From: Brachypterus glaber | Taxonomy: Eukaryota > Arthropoda > Insecta > Coleoptera > Kateretidae | Assembly (NCBI GenBank): GCA_958510825.1 | Contig: OY294051.1 | Coordinates: forward strand, 2,108,001-2,172,000 | Length of the DNA stretch: 64,000 bases | Direction of reading: 5' to 3' | Part shown: piece by piece, positions 11,562 to 22,959 of the stretch | Position numbering within the stretch: the stretch's first letter is position 1 | How the letters are laid out: every line of letters starts with the position of its first letter | The notes under the pieces: model-generated | The model's input: only the letters and a program-made list of their open reading frames with translations | What the model was told of the DNA's origin: nothing | The model's database searches: none | Translations under genes and position numbers: made by a program

Positions 11562-11656
11562 GAACGTTCAAGTTAATGGTATAGGAAAACAGCGTGACAG
11601 GGGGGTGGCGGTCCAAAATGATCAAAATTTGCGTTACGTAATACTTGAACTTTCCC
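11562..11656. mobile_element. Very short GGGAACGTTCAAG element
   Basis: GGGAACGTTCAAGTTAATGG and GTATTACTTGAAC-like inverted end (ATACTTGAACTTTCCC) bound 95 bp. Same end sequences as the 461-bp element at 16574. Flanking sequence TAAGATGACGAA occurs on both sides (11540 and 11657). Confidence 0.5.
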
Positions 11657-12050
11657 TAAGATGACGAATCGTCTATAACAAGCGAACTTCAACAGATGAA
11701 GCAACAGATGCAGTCTGTGGTGACAAAAAAAAAATTAATATGTGTTTTTTTACAATATTTTTATAAATGAACTAACCAAAACATTTTAATGAATTGCATA
11801 AAAGATAAAGGCTTTATATATTCAATTTAATGGTAATTTAAGGTACTAAAGTTTTTTTTCTAAACCTTGATTTGGATAAATTGCGTTACAAGCCTCTAAT
11901 TACTATACTTTGTAATGGCCTATTCAAATAAATTTAATCATGCGAATAGATTTAGTAGAACCAGTGTTCCATAGAACATAATATAGAACAACTGTGCCAT
12001 TATAGTTCTACCTAATCAAAAAAGTCGTGAGCATTAAATTATATTTTCTA
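11657..12050. other. Spacer without recognised gene
   Basis: No supported feature. Confidence 0.4.
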
Positions 12051-12465
12051 AATGGAGCTCTCTACAACTAGAATTATGAAACAAAAGACGTCTACCCTAT
12101 CTCTATCTCATTTGTGCTACACTTTCCAGACAACCAAATAAATACTGTATTTGTTTTTCATACAACAAATACAGTATTTATTTGGTTGGCCGTGTTCAAG
12201 TGTAGCACTTAGCGGCACGAACGACATAGCTAATGTGAATCTGTAGAATAAGATAATTCTACTAAAATTTAGATGGCGCCAGTAATTTCTTTAATTAAAA
12301 TAATATAGTTACACTTTTCGCCCGGCCAAGTAAATATTGTATTTGTTCAACAAAGAACAAATCAGAATTTGTTTGGTTGGGTGGAAGTGGGAGTGTATGT
12401 ATGTCTTCTATCCTTTTTGGGTAGAACTTTTGTCCCTGTCTAATCTAACGGGAGAAATCGCCATT
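12051..12465 (+). mobile_element. AATGGAG two-hairpin element, copy 1
   Basis: 415-bp family with seven copies here. Ends AATGGAGCTCTC and, inverted, AATGGCGATTTCTCCCG. Two internal near-palindromes: CCAAATAAATACTGTATTTG with its complement around a 10-base loop, and GTAAATATTGTATTTGTTC with a partner. No reading frame and no clear target duplication, so the superfamily is open. Confidence 0.7.
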
Positions 12466-12534
12466 AGTATTTTTTAGACCAATCTTGAAAGTATAGTCGT
12501 TTGGTACTCATTTGTTTTAGAAAGTCAATTTCTT

Positions 12535-12740
12535 TCACAGAAAAAAAGGATTCCTTGAACCAAGGAAACGTGTCTTTCAATATATCCAAAGCCATATTCT
12601 CTTTCTTCAAGGCTAGCATTTCTTTGAACCAAAGTCAATGTCCTTAAATAAAGAGCACGGGTTTTTGAATAAAGATCTGCACTCTTCATTTAAAGACACT
12701 GACTTTGGTTCAAAGAAATGCTAGCCTCGAAACAAGATAA
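12535..12740. repeat. Small inverted repeat
   Basis: GGCTAGCATTTCTTTGAACC (12612) is matched by its reverse complement near 12706-12727; arms about 50 bp, loop about 30 bp. Likely a MITE hairpin; single copy. Confidence 0.5.
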
Positions 12741-12762
12741 TATGTAATAGTAATAGTAATAT

Positions 12763-13215
12763 TTATTGACCGCAAGTGATACATTTAGTACATAATGGTA
12801 TGTCAGTGATACATTAACCTAAATTAAAAACTTGCTTAAAATTAGAAGTATATTTTAAAAGCTAAACAAATACGTCTAAATAATCCTAACATATGGCTTG
12901 GGTTTTATAGGCCTTTACAGTATAAAAAGCTCTTTCTATCAAATATTTTTTAACAGATCTTCTGAAGGCGTTATTGTTGGAAATGCTTCTTATATTTCTT
13001 GGTAGTTTATTATACAGATACATACAACTATAGTAAGGCGAATTTTCATAAAGCCTTGTATGGCTTTTTGTGGAAAAATTTTCAGGATTATTCCTTACAA
13101 ACATAACGCATTTAAATATATAAATACACGGCACAGTTAAAATATTTCGGATTTGGCTTTGGATATATCGAAAGACACGTGTCATTGATTTAAGGAATCC
13201 CTTTTTTCTATCATG
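12763..13215 (-). pseudogene. 3' end of a non-LTR retrotransposon (jockey/CR1-like), 5'-truncated
   Basis: The minus strand at 12886-13185 (open further upstream to about 13210) encodes the extreme C-terminus of a reverse-transcriptase ORF: Tyr-Asn-Lys-Leu-Pro followed by a basic helix and Lys-Lys-Tyr-Leu-Ile-Glu-Arg-Ala-Phe-Tyr. The same C-terminal pattern (YNKLP, then FxxxLKxFFL..PFYS) ends the longer copy at 57744. The 3' tail is ATTACTATTACTATTAC, a short repeat as seen in CR1-type elements, after CAATAAA. 5' truncation is typical of target-primed reverse transcription. Confidence 0.65.
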
Positions 13216-14020
13216 CTGAAATTAAATAAGATATTTTTTAGGTATTTTTAGACCCCACCCCTATGTAAGATAATTTACATTTATATTAGGGCTTATATTT
13301 TAAACTCGGAAAAATCTATACCGCCCTTACAAGAAGGGCCGTACCTTTGGGGGGGATGGGGGGAGCCTCCCCCTCCTATCTTGAAATCTAAAAAGTTCAT
13401 GGATTCAAAATACAAAAGTTGCACAATTCACGAGAAAAAAGTTGCATATTTTATGGATTCAAATAAAAAGTTTCATATTTCACGAAAGGGTGGGACCCTT
13501 TTTCTTTTTTTAGTCATTAGGGGCCGCCCATAAAAGACGTCCGCGAAAATTCCGGAATTTCAGACACCCCCCTGCTTGCCCGATTTTGTCCGATTTCCAG
13601 ACTCCCCCCCCCCCCCCCTTTAAGGGACATCCAAAGCGCAGTAGGGTACCCCCCTTTTCTTTCAGATTTTCACTTTTTTTATTATTATTGAATTTGGAAA
13701 AGTGGACGTCAAATTTTGATCATTTTGGACCCCCCCCCTGTAACGCGATTAACATGGGCGTAACACTCCAAAATATTCGATATTAAGAAAAAAAAACAAG
13801 CCTTTTCAAATAACATTACAGTAAATCAACTTCTTCGACTTGAAGACTTTGAGTACTTAATCGACACGGTAGGTCTACTGATTAGTTCGTACAATGAACT
13901 TTCTAAAGATCAGCTGAGGTTCTAGCGGATGCTGAACATGCAGCACAGAAAAAGTTTTCTGTAAATGTGGGTGCAGGTCATGAATATACAGGGAGAAACT
14001 AAAACTAAGTGACACACTTT
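13216..14020. other. Spacer with C/G homopolymers; possible decayed transposase at 13808-13950
   Basis: Runs of C at 13604-13618 and 13731-13738 belong to debris of the GGGAACGTT family (TGTAACGCGATTAACATGGG, shared with 49320). At 13815-13916 a plus frame reads LLRLEDFEYLIDTVGLLI before a stop, loosely like the N-terminus of Harbinger/ALP1 nucleases. This is a weak call. Confidence 0.3.
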
Positions 14021-14023
14021 AAA

Positions 14024-15036
14024 GAGTCTAGCAGACTAAATATATGAAAACTGCCCCCGCTTTAATTTAACTTTTTGTACGGGTTACGTAATACCCTTCA
14101 CCTGAAAGACAACTCACCCAAATTTCAGACCCCTACCCCCTCCCCTAAGGGTAATAATAGCATAAATAAAAAAAACTTTACTACCTACTATTATTAATAA
14201 ATAAAATTAAATAAATATTTTTCTAAAAGGGTAATTCCATGGTAACTCACGTTACATCTGCAGAAAAAAAATACAATTTCTTTTAGATATTTTATTATAT
14301 TATTATTAAAGATTATTTGTTATTTATTATTTTTAAATGCTTTTTTAAAGGCTCTTTGTATAAAAATAATATAATAAAATATTTAAAAGAAAGTGTATTT
14401 TTTTTCTGCGGCTGTAACGTGAGTTACCATGGAATTACCCAAAATAGTTTATTTTATTTCAAATAAAAGTAAGTTTTTTACTAAAAATATACGTCATGTG
14501 ACTTAAATAGCCCCTTACTGGTTTAATGTAAAATTATCTTCTACATACTATACTATTCAAAATGACATTTATTATTTTTTAAAAAATGGTGCACGCTATT
14601 AGTTTTTATGTATTTTAGCTGCCTTCCGGCCATTTGACAGCTTTGGAACTTTTACACTTTAGAGGTAAATAAGTGTTTTCCCAGAATTTTTTGGTGGGTT
14701 TCACTCAAAGGGGTGGTATTGAAACCTACCCCCAAAAACTTAAAATATTTTTTTCGACCCCTATTATATAACCAAAAACTCTAAAAAAATATATTTTGTA
14801 GTGCTAGCGAGTAGCTATAATTTAATTTTTTAATCTTTGAAATATCTGAAATAGTTACCGAGAAAAACGACTTTAAAGTTTTTTTTATTTATGCTATTAT
14901 TACCCTTAGGGGAGGGGGTAGGGTTCTGAAATTTGGGTGAGTTCTCTTTCAGGTCAAGGGTGTTAGGTAACCGATACAAAATATTAAATTAAAGCCGGGA
15001 CAGTTTTCATATGGTTAGTCTGCTAGACTCTTTAAC
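14024..15036. mobile_element. 1-kb element with about 150-bp terminal inverted repeats
   Basis: TTAAAGAGTCTAGCAGACTA at the left and its inverted copy at 15010-15036; the arms continue through TACCCCCTCCCCTAAGGG and the stretch of TAATAATAGCATAAATAAA. A second MITE is nested at 14229-14451. No transposase. Confidence 0.7.
14229..14451. mobile_element. Nested 223-bp MITE with GGGTAATTCCATGG ends
   Basis: GGGTAATTCCATGGTAACTC at the left, perfect inverted copy at the right; arms of about 60 bp, AT-rich loop. Inserted in the 1-kb element. Confidence 0.65.
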
Positions 15037-15116
15037 TATAATACCTTAATTAACTCAGTTGACACTGATATTAATTTTAGATTTTAAGCTTTCACGGCCA
15101 TTAAGATATAAAGAAC

Positions 15117-15427
15117 TTTCACTTTCGGGTTTAGACCGTGTTAATGGATTTTCACTTTCCGACGTTTCGTCTCTTACTACTAGAGACATCTTCAGGGATT
15201 AATCTGAAACTAAGTTTCGAATCAAGTTGTGTCACTATTTATGACGAGTTGTGGTTATTCACCCGTGACGAGGTTTTTCCTATCAAAGACTTCCATATTG
15301 CAGGTAAGTGGTAACCAGTGTCCCCAGTGTTAGTTTCAGATTAATCCCTGAAGATGTCTCTAGTAGTAAGAGACGAAACGTCGGAAAGTGAAAATCCATT
15401 AACACGGTCTAAACCCGAAAGTGAAAC
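15117..15427. repeat. Inverted pair of a 100-bp repeat with hammerhead-like motif
   Basis: Arms 15117-15215 and 15328-15427 are near-perfect inverted copies. In the right arm (15348-15382) CTGAAGA, one extra T, a stem GTCTCT/AGAGAC, then GAAACGTC follow in the order of a hammerhead ribozyme core (CUGANGA, stem II, GAAA, minimal stem III, cleavable C); TCC before and GGA after could form stem I. Hammerhead motifs are known in Penelope-like element repeats. The extra base and short stem I mean activity is unproven. Confidence 0.5.
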
Positions 15428-15477
15428 TGATATTAATATTTGCTCATTAAACTCAATGTTATACACTACAAACCTAT

Positions 15478-15731
<254 letters not shown>

Positions 15732-15904
15732 ACAATGGACTTTCAAAACGAAATTTTGTCGATTTAAGTATACCGAAAGAAAATTAATTTTGGTTTATAG
15801 ACATGCAAATTTTACTTTTTAAAGGAAAAGCAAAAACGCGCATAAAGCAGGCTCGCAGTCTAAACGCCAAGCGATCCATTTTATTTTTTTCAGAAAAAAA
15901 AATA

Positions 15905-16085
15905 GTATATTGAGGAAAAGTGAAGTTTTTTTTTACAATTCTGTGCTACAGACGAGTAAAAAAGGCACTTTTCAACATAGTTTTTCTTCAAGCGTCCTAA
16001 ATATTATAATTTTTTTTTTCGCTAGCTTTTTTGTACGGCGTACAACAATGAACACATTTTTTTACTGTAAAAAAATAGTGTTTTC
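15905..16085 (-). repeat. Short deletion derivative of the 41-kb recombinase-like repeat
   Basis: Carries inverted both ends of the unit at 41180-41850: GGAAAAGTGAAG with CAGACGAGTAAAAAA, CTTCAAGCGTCCTAAATATT, and GTACGGCGTACAA ... TTTTTTTACTGTAAAAAAAT. The middle with the short reading frame is absent. Confidence 0.5.
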
Positions 16086-16573
16086 TTTTAAAATCAGTCA
16101 AAATTAAAATGCCCTAAGTGGACAGGGTTAGATTTATGCAATTTCTTTGTGAAAAAGATGAATATAAAGAGTATTAAAAAACATCTACAAACACTAAAAG
16201 GTCTGTTTTCAGAATTTTTTTGGAAAATAAAAAATAAAATAAAAATTTCATTTTTTTTTTCTAATTTTCTTGAAAATATTAACACCGTTTTTTTTTATTC
16301 TTCTGTCTGTCGGTCTGTCTGTTCGGGAAATGTGTGACCACGATAACTCGAAAACGCTTGAGCTAAAGACTTCAAATTTGGACCATAGTTGCTTACTCAA
16401 CGTTCTAGGCTGAAATTGTGGTTGGTAAAAATTGGGGTGGGGTAAGGGCGTAAAATCGGGAAAAGTATTAACATTTTTTCTATCATTTATTTTTTTTTTG
16501 GTTTTTCAAAAAAAAAATTGAAGGTTTTTTTAATTTTTCTTTTTATTTTAATTTTCAAAATCTTTTCGTCTTT
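16086..16573. other. Possible DINE-like fragment and A/T-rich spacer
   Basis: TCTGTCTGTCGGTCTGTCTG at 16302 followed by GATAACTCGAAAACGC is the DINE-1-like signature, but I cannot define the ends. Confidence 0.3.
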
Positions 16574-17034
16574 GGGAGCGTTTAAGAATTACGTAACGCG
16601 CCAGGGGGGGTCTCGAAAACGTTACGCCGCGTTACAGAGGGGGGGGGGGGTGTCAGTAAAAATGTTACGTAACACTTAAAAAATTATAAACTTATAAAAT
16701 GTTTATTGGATCACGTTTTTAACAATGATCTAGGCTTAAAAAGACGGATTCCTTGCAAATTTTATTGCACACGGCGTGGTTAACAGTTAACTAAATCCTC
16801 TAAACAAAAACAATTAGAGATGGAAAACCATAGCCAATAACCGGTTTCGGAAATTACATCAGACCGGTTTTGGGTTAAAACACGGAAGCAATATTTCCTT
16901 TATTTTTTTTTACTTTTTGTAAAATGTTACGTAACAAATAGGGGGGGGGGGCTCGAAAATGTCACGCCGCGTTACATGGGGGGGGGGGGTCAAAAATGAC
17001 CAAATTTTGCGTTACGTAATACTTGAACGCTCCC
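16574..17034. mobile_element. 461-bp GGGAGCGTT element
   Basis: Ends GGGAGCGTTTAAGAATTACG and, inverted, GGGAGCGTTCAAGTATTACG; subterminal GTTACGTAACGC and G/C runs (16629-16640, 16978-16990). Fragments with the same end recur at 11562, 13680, 17403, 49320 and 61310. Target duplication not clear. Confidence 0.65.
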
Positions 17035-17402
17035 TTTTTTGAAACTAGTGGAAAGTATTATTTTGTAAGCAGCAGTATTTTAAGCATTTTAGGGTATAGA
17101 TTTCTGGATCCGCTGCTGAACCTAATGAAATGAAATCAATAAATTTAGGGTATAAAATTTAGCCAAAAAATCTCAACCACGATTGTAACGGACACATGTA
17201 TCCACGTGTGAGAAAATAGCTTGTTATTGCCAAAATATTTCTTTACTTTGATAAAATGACGCAATACAAATAAAATATTTAATAAAATGTTACAAAATAA
17301 AATAATGTTTTTTTCCTGATAAAATTTTAATTAAAATTAATTAAAAATGTTAAATTTAGAAAGTAAATAAGAATCTAAAAAAAAATATTGACGGCCATAG
17401 GG

Positions 17403-17570
17403 AACGTTTAAGTATTACGTCACGGTCTAGGGGGATGGGGGTCTCTAAAACGTTACGCCGCGTTACAGAGGGGGAGGGGGTCAGTAAAAATGTTACGTAA
17501 CATTTAAAAAATTATAAAATGTTTCTTGGATCACGTTTTTAACAATGATCTAAAAAAAATAGATGTCCAC
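17403..17570 (+). mobile_element. Truncated GGGAACGTT element
   Basis: Left half only: GGGAACGTTTAAGTATTACG through GTTACGCCGCGTTACAGAGG and GGATCACGTTTTTAACAATG, as in 16574-16735. Confidence 0.55.
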
Positions 17571-17733
17571 TGGATATCTCGTGAATATCCAGTGGATATC
17601 CTGGATATAGGCGGACATTTGGATGTCCATCTAATGGCTATCCAGGCTATCCACTGAATATACTCTATATCCAGAAAGTATATTCCCTGGATATCTAATA
17701 GTTATTATGTGCTGTCTGGGTATGTATTGTATT
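17571..17733. repeat. Cluster of GGATATCC-type short palindromes
   Basis: TCCACTGGATATC, GATATCCAGTGGATATCC and GCTATCCAGGCTATCCACTG repeat imperfectly over about 130 bp. Confidence 0.4.
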
Positions 17734-18444
17734 TTACATCGGCACTTAGTGCTACTAAGAGTGCCGATGTATTGAAATCTTCGCCGAAAAGTCAAAATCT
17801 TTGACCACGTTTTTTTCACATTTCTCGACGTTTTATACCATTCTGAGTCGAAATCAGTAAAAACAAATTTTGCGTCCGTCTATCTGTATGTCTGTCTGTC
17901 TGGGTGTAAACTCTCTAACTCCATTTCTACATGAGATATCTACTTGCGGGTTTTTTTATATTGTTTCTTATCGTATTCCGAAGAGGTGATTAGATTTTGG
18001 GGGTAAACGATTGGGGGTAAGGGGGTAAAAATAGGGTAAAACTCCTATTTTTAGCGTTTTTTGTTCATAATTAAGGCAATTATTATTGTATTTGGTTAAT
18101 TTAGCACTTATATAAAAGATAATTTTAAATTGGTCAAAAAATGTTATAAACAACATTTTCCTAAAACGCATTGTTTTCGAGATATTGGCGTTTAAAGCAG
18201 TAAAAGGTTTTATTTAGCATATCTCACATATTTATAATCCGATTTCAAAAAATTATATTTTAAATAAAAGCTCTTTTTAAGCTCTATAAAAAACGTTATA
18301 TACAGTTTTTTGCTAGAATATAATGTTTTAAAGATACAGAATTTAAAATCAAACAAAACACCTAGTTTGAAATTTGCAAACTAGATGGCTCTAGTGTACA
18401 ATAGTGCCGATGTTTTGACAGGGTGCTTGCAAACGTTTCATCTA
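17734..18444 (+). mobile_element. DINE-1/Helentron-like element (ACATCGGCAC family), copy 1
   Basis: About 710 bp. Opens TTACATCGGCACTTAG, hairpin loop, CTAAGAGTGCCGATGTA; then CGTCCGTCTATCTG and GTCTGTCTGTCTGGG, then CTCTCTAACTCCATTTCTAC. An inverted subterminal copy of ACATCGGCACT lies near the other end (18410), followed by TTTGACAGGGTGCTTGC and TTTCATCTA. No TIR and no target duplication in any of three copies. This is the architecture of Drosophila DINE-1 (5' hairpin, GTCT run, subterminal inverted repeat). No Rep/helicase is present. Confidence 0.65.
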
Positions 18445-18498
18445 GTTTAGAAGCTAAAATCTTTTTAATAGAAAATATCGGTGTCTCAACTCCATTAA

Positions 18499-19460
18499 CC
18501 CGGCGTCTGACACGTGGGGTGTCACAAACCCCAGAGTCCAAATATTACTCCGTAACTATTTTATTTTCGCGCCAAGCGAAGACAGCGCCTCAGTACCTTT
18601 CAATCGCTTTTTACTTTGCACAGTGTAGCATGAACGGCAGTATAAATATTGAAGCATTAGAGGCCACGTCCTTTTGAAGTCGTCTGGGGTTTCTGACACC
18701 CCACGTGTCATAATAAGTAACATTTATTTTCCTACAACCTAGCTAGTAGTTAGTGCCTATTTTCCACCCATTGCCTATGACAATGGTTGAAAAGTGAAAA
18801 TTAGTTGATTTTACATCTGCTGTCAGAAAATGAGTAAACGTGAAACACATAACCTTAAATTGACAAATTAATATTTTAAGACAATTTTTGCGTCTTTTGG
18901 ATGTTTAGGTCGTAGAAAAAATAGTATACGGACCTCGACGCAAACTATTTCGGTGGACTTCGAGAGATTTTTTACTCGGCTGCGCCTCATAAAAAAATAA
19001 GCACTCTTGCACTGAAAACTAGGTTCGCGTACTCGGTGCGTAATATACTATTATCTTCCTGTTTCTCCTGTATTTTTCAGTCATATTACGATTACTTAAA
19101 GTAATTTATTTTGAACCCTACCTATAATATTTAAAAGTTTATAATTTATGTTATTCATGTAGATCTTTGTTTGGCAATTTTAAACGTTATTTTTTTTAGT
19201 TAATAGGAAACAAAAAGGTTTCCTATTTTTTGTTTTTTAAATTTGATTTATTTTTGTTAACCGATTAAAAATAAATATATATATATGTATTTAAGATTTT
19301 TAAAATTATTTTTAGGTTAATATATTGTATAGCTCAAATATTTTACTACATTTTATATAAAATTTATTAAATAAAGCAAAAACGGTCTCATTTATTGTTG
19401 GGGTTTATTATACCCCACCTGTCGTTACTTGTAAAACTAATCCACCTGTCAGACGCCGGG
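18499..19460. mobile_element. piggyBac-like non-autonomous element, 962 bp, TTAA flanks
   Basis: TTAA then CCCGGCGTCTGACACGTGGG at the left; TGTCAGACGCCGGG then TTAA at the right. Perfect 13-bp ends with TTAA duplication are diagnostic of the piggyBac superfamily. An internal inverted copy of the left end (TGACACCCCACGTGTCA) at 18694-18711 matches the internal repeats known for the superfamily. No transposase domain; a short frame ending at 18677 is not recognisable. A dispersed repeat is nested at 18727. Confidence 0.8.
18727..18963 (-). repeat. TTTTCCTACGACC-family repeat, copy 2 (nested)
   Basis: Inverted relative to copy 1; keeps the palindrome CCATTGCCTATGACAATGG and the AAAAAATAGTATACGGACCT flank. 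Lies inside the piggyBac-like element, hence younger than it. Confidence 0.65.
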
Positions 19461-19464
19461 TTAA

Positions 19465-20125
19465 AGGCAGGTACATAAAGTAAAGTAAATTAATGTAATT
19501 TATGCAAATAAAGAACTTAAAAAACTTATTTAAATCTAATCTTATAATAAATATCCCTAACTTTTCATTTACTGCATGCAACTATTTTATATTTAGAAAT
19601 GAACTAATCGTATCGTTTAAATAATACGTCTAGCTTTTTGTGATCACGAAAGAGCTAGGAAAGCCATCCCACAGTGAAACAGAATTTTAAAAAAATGACA
19701 AAGGTCTGCTTTTTTGCATGGGGCCATTTTTTGCACGAAAAAAATTGTGAAAAAATTGAAAAAAAAATTGCTACATTAGGGTGGTTCAAATTTTTTGAAA
19801 AATGTCCGATTTAGCTAAAATTTGGTATAAAGGCTTCTTTTGATAATATTAATGCGGACAAATACCCAAAAAACTTTAAATTTTAAATGACGGAATAAAT
19901 TTAGCAGATTTATTTTTAAAATTTAGCCAAAAGCGAAAATAAGACACAAAACAAACAAAATTTGGGAGATTCAAGTGTTATGGCTTATTTTTACAGTAAT
20001 TGTCGCAAAAGTCCAAACCAAAGAATGTTTCGGAGCACCACCGAAAACATAATAAAATATTTCTGTCAGGGGGTGCTCAGCACCTCCTGTATTTTTTTTC
20101 CAGTTACGGGCTTGCCTTGTACATA
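19465..20125. other. Spacer; solitary TAGGGTGGTTC motif
   Basis: TAGGGTGGTTCAAATTTTT at 19777 looks like a lone end of a TA-inserted element; no partner found. Two short plus frames overlap here without motifs. Confidence 0.35.
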
Positions 20126-20847
20126 CAGAGCGGTCCAAAAGTCACCCCCCCCCTCTTAACTTTTGAACCAGTTGAGATATCGACTTCAAATTTGGAACTT
20201 TTAAATAAGACAACTTTAACTATCTTTTAGCATATATTTAATACTTTCAGCTCTTAAAATATGGGCAGGGGGGCATGGGGGCACATTTTTTTAAATGGAA
20301 AGGGGGTCGTGTAATACATCATTTTAAAGCTTATAAAATTCTCCATTTAACTTCATATTTTTAAATCAAAAAAAACAAAAAACTGGGTTTAAAATGGGGT
20401 TGAAAATGCGTATTAATGTCAAAATTCCTCTAAAAAAAAATAATTCTTTAAAAATGCCTAATTTCATCATAAAAAAATTTAATTATACTTTTAAACTAAT
20501 TTTAGTTGACATAATAAAAATTTATAAAAAAAAAAACTTAAAAAATCGAATGTTTTAACACAAAAAATTGAAAAATCAAAACCTTAAAAAACATTTTTAA
20601 AAATTTAAAAATGTTAGTTTAAATAAAGAATTTTATAAGCTTTAAAATGATGTATCACACGACCCCCTTTTCCATTTAAAAATATGTCCCCCCATGCCCC
20701 CCTGCCCACATTTTAAAAGCTGAAAATATCAAATATATGCTAAAAGATAGTTTAAGTTGTCTTATTTAAGAGTTCTAAATTTGAAGTCGATATCTCAACT
20801 CGTTCAAAAGTTAAGAGGGGGGAGGGGGTGACTTTTGGACCGCACTG
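20126..20847. mobile_element. Fold-back, CGGTCCAAAAGTCACC family, copy 3
   Basis: 722 bp between TA dinucleotides; ends CAGAGCGGTCCAAAAGTCAC and GTGACTTTTGGACCGCACTG. Confidence 0.8.
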
Positions 20848-21125
20848 TATATAAAATTTGATTTACAACTTAATGTTAGCCATTCATTAATTACATCACG
20901 CTATTTTTGATAATTTTTTACCCCCCCCCCCTCGTAATTCCACCCGACCCGCTAATTTTAGCTCTCTAAAGCAAATCTCTAGGCGTGATGGATATGCCCT
21001 TATATAAATTAAAAAAATTAAATTCTAGGTATACCTGTCAATGCTGAATAATTAAATGTTGAATTTGCTCCTGTTTACCCTATACATCCAATGTAGTTCT
21101 GCTTCATCAATCAATTCGCATAGTA

Positions 21126-21657
21126 GGGTGGAGCGAAAAAAAATTTTTTCGCCTGACCTATAGAAAGTTCTGTAAGTCAAAAATAAATATTTTCTGCAAA
21201 TAAAGTCAGTGTTTTTTTTATGTCAAGGACATTCAATGCCCCCACCACTTTAGTCATATTTTTATTATAGCGCCATGGCGGTGGAAGAATAGGTCTGATC
21301 GATTTTTTTTTAAATAAGTGCTTTACTTATTGAAATGCATATTTTCTATGGTCAGGGCTTTTTTTACTTAAAAATGTGTAAAAAATTGGCGTGAAATGCA
21401 TACTGGCCTGTAAAGAAGTAGGACTTTGTTATTAAAACACGCCTGCTTCGGCTAAGTGTGTAGTCGGACTCGACTCTACTCGACACGACTTGAACGACGA
21501 ACACCGACTACTAGAAAAAAAAAATTAAAAAGTTAAGTGGAGGGGATGCCCGTAAAAAAACAAAAAAAAAACTCCTATATCCCAACTACATCCTTTCCCA
21601 CATCAGGCATCTTAATTTTTAAAAATTAAATTTATTTATATTATAGACGCTCCACCC
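21126..21657. mobile_element. 532-bp TA-flanked GGGTGGAGCG element
   Basis: TA then GGGTGGAGCG at left, CGCTCCACCC then TA at right; short 10-bp ends and TA duplication suggest Tc1/mariner-like. The internal CTCGACTCTACTCGACACGA stretch is unusual but unrecognised. The right TIR abuts GC-richer sequence (21658-21890) with an open frame of 73 codons and no motif. Confidence 0.6.
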
Positions 21658-21921
21658 TAACGCGTAGTGCTCCTTCCCCGCTCTCTCAAATTGCGCTCCG
21701 TTTATATCAACCATGCCGTGCACCGCAGAAAAACTAAAACCTCTATTTCTGCGCGCGCAAACCCACACACCGACGAGTTACAGCAACGTTTGACCGAGCG
21801 CCTGCTCGGCTCAGTCCGTGCTTCAGCACCGCAGTGCAACGTACCCGCGCGAACACCAATGCAAGGTTCTAAATTGCCGGAAGCTTAGTAACGACAAAGG
21901 TGGACACTGTAAAAGAATCAC

Positions 21922-22696
21922 CACTAAATTGCCTCTTTTTCAAACGCCTGTAACTTCGATTGAAACGGATAAAATGTAACGTATAATGCTCAAAATTTTT
22001 GTCTGGTCATGAAGTTGTGGTAAAAGGAAGGTTTATTGTTCTAGAAGGTAAACATCCCTTTAAACAAAGGGTTAACTAGGAGTACTTGAATTGAATTTTA
22101 TACCAAACTTTCTCACATTTTATTAAACATAACTGACTGGATCCCTTTAACTCGAGTTTTCTTTAGATACTTTATGATTTACTAATTTTTTTTTGTGCTT
22201 GGGGTAGTTTGACTCTCTTACGGGGTGGACTTTCATCAAATCCAACTTGGATTATCCAAGGGTGATACCCCTTTACGTTTTTTATGTTTTATATTACAGA
22301 AAAATATTAAAAAATAATTTTTTTTGTAATATAAAACATAAAAAAAACGTAAAGGGGTATCACCCTTGGATTTGATGAAAATCCACCCCCTCAAAGAGGG
22401 TTAAACTTCCCCCAAAGCACCAAAAAAAGTGGTAAATTATAAAGTATCTAAAGAAAACTCGAGTTAAAGGGATCCAGTCAGTTATGTTTAATAAAATGTG
22501 AGGAAGTTTGGTATAAAATTCAATTCAAGTACTCCTAGTTAACCCTTTGTTTAAAGGAATGTTTAGCTTCTAGAACAATAAATCTTCCTTTTTGTACAAG
22601 TTCATGGCCAGACAAAAATTTTAAGCACTTATACGTTACATTTTATCAATTCCAATCGAAGTTACAGATGTTTCAAAAAGAGACTCTTTATGGTGT
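21922..22696. repeat. 775-bp fold-back directly upstream of the MADF-BESS gene
   Basis: The two halves are inverted copies: CTGTAACTTCGATTG ... AACTAGGAGTACTTGAATTG ... TAAAGGGGTATCACCC around a centre near 22300. Outer ends CACCACTAAATTG and (inverted) CACCATAAAGAG are imperfect. No duplication found. Transcription through it could give a long hairpin RNA. Confidence 0.75.
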
Positions 22697-22704
22697 AAAT
22701 TCAA

Positions 22705-22948
22705 CAACGAACTAATAACTCTACTCTCTAGAATACGCATACCGTTAATATAAAGTATCGCCAACATCTCGGTTTGTTTATAAACAAATAGTAGGTAGGC
22801 CTGAACAATAACAGTTACCAGTAACTGTTATTGTTGTCTCTGTTAGAACAAAGCTGCGCGAGTAAGACAGACAAATGTATATGTTGGCTACGTTTTTGTC
22901 AGTTTTTACAAATGAAATGCCTATTCTAGAGAGAAGAGTTATTAGTTG
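22705..22948 (-). mobile_element. hAT-like MITE, copy 3, at the start of the gene
   Basis: Flanked by perfect 8-bp duplications AAATTCAA at 22697-22704 and 22949-22956. The start codon of the MADF-BESS gene (22960) lies 11 nt beyond the element, so the element sits in the 5' UTR or core promoter. The right terminal repeat has a small deletion (TTATTAGTTG). Confidence 0.85.
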
Positions 22949-22959
22949 AAATTCAAGCA

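Noticed and set aside
13815..13950. Harbinger transposase gene
   Set aside because: Only a weak N-terminal resemblance over about 20 residues before a stop; no catalytic part.
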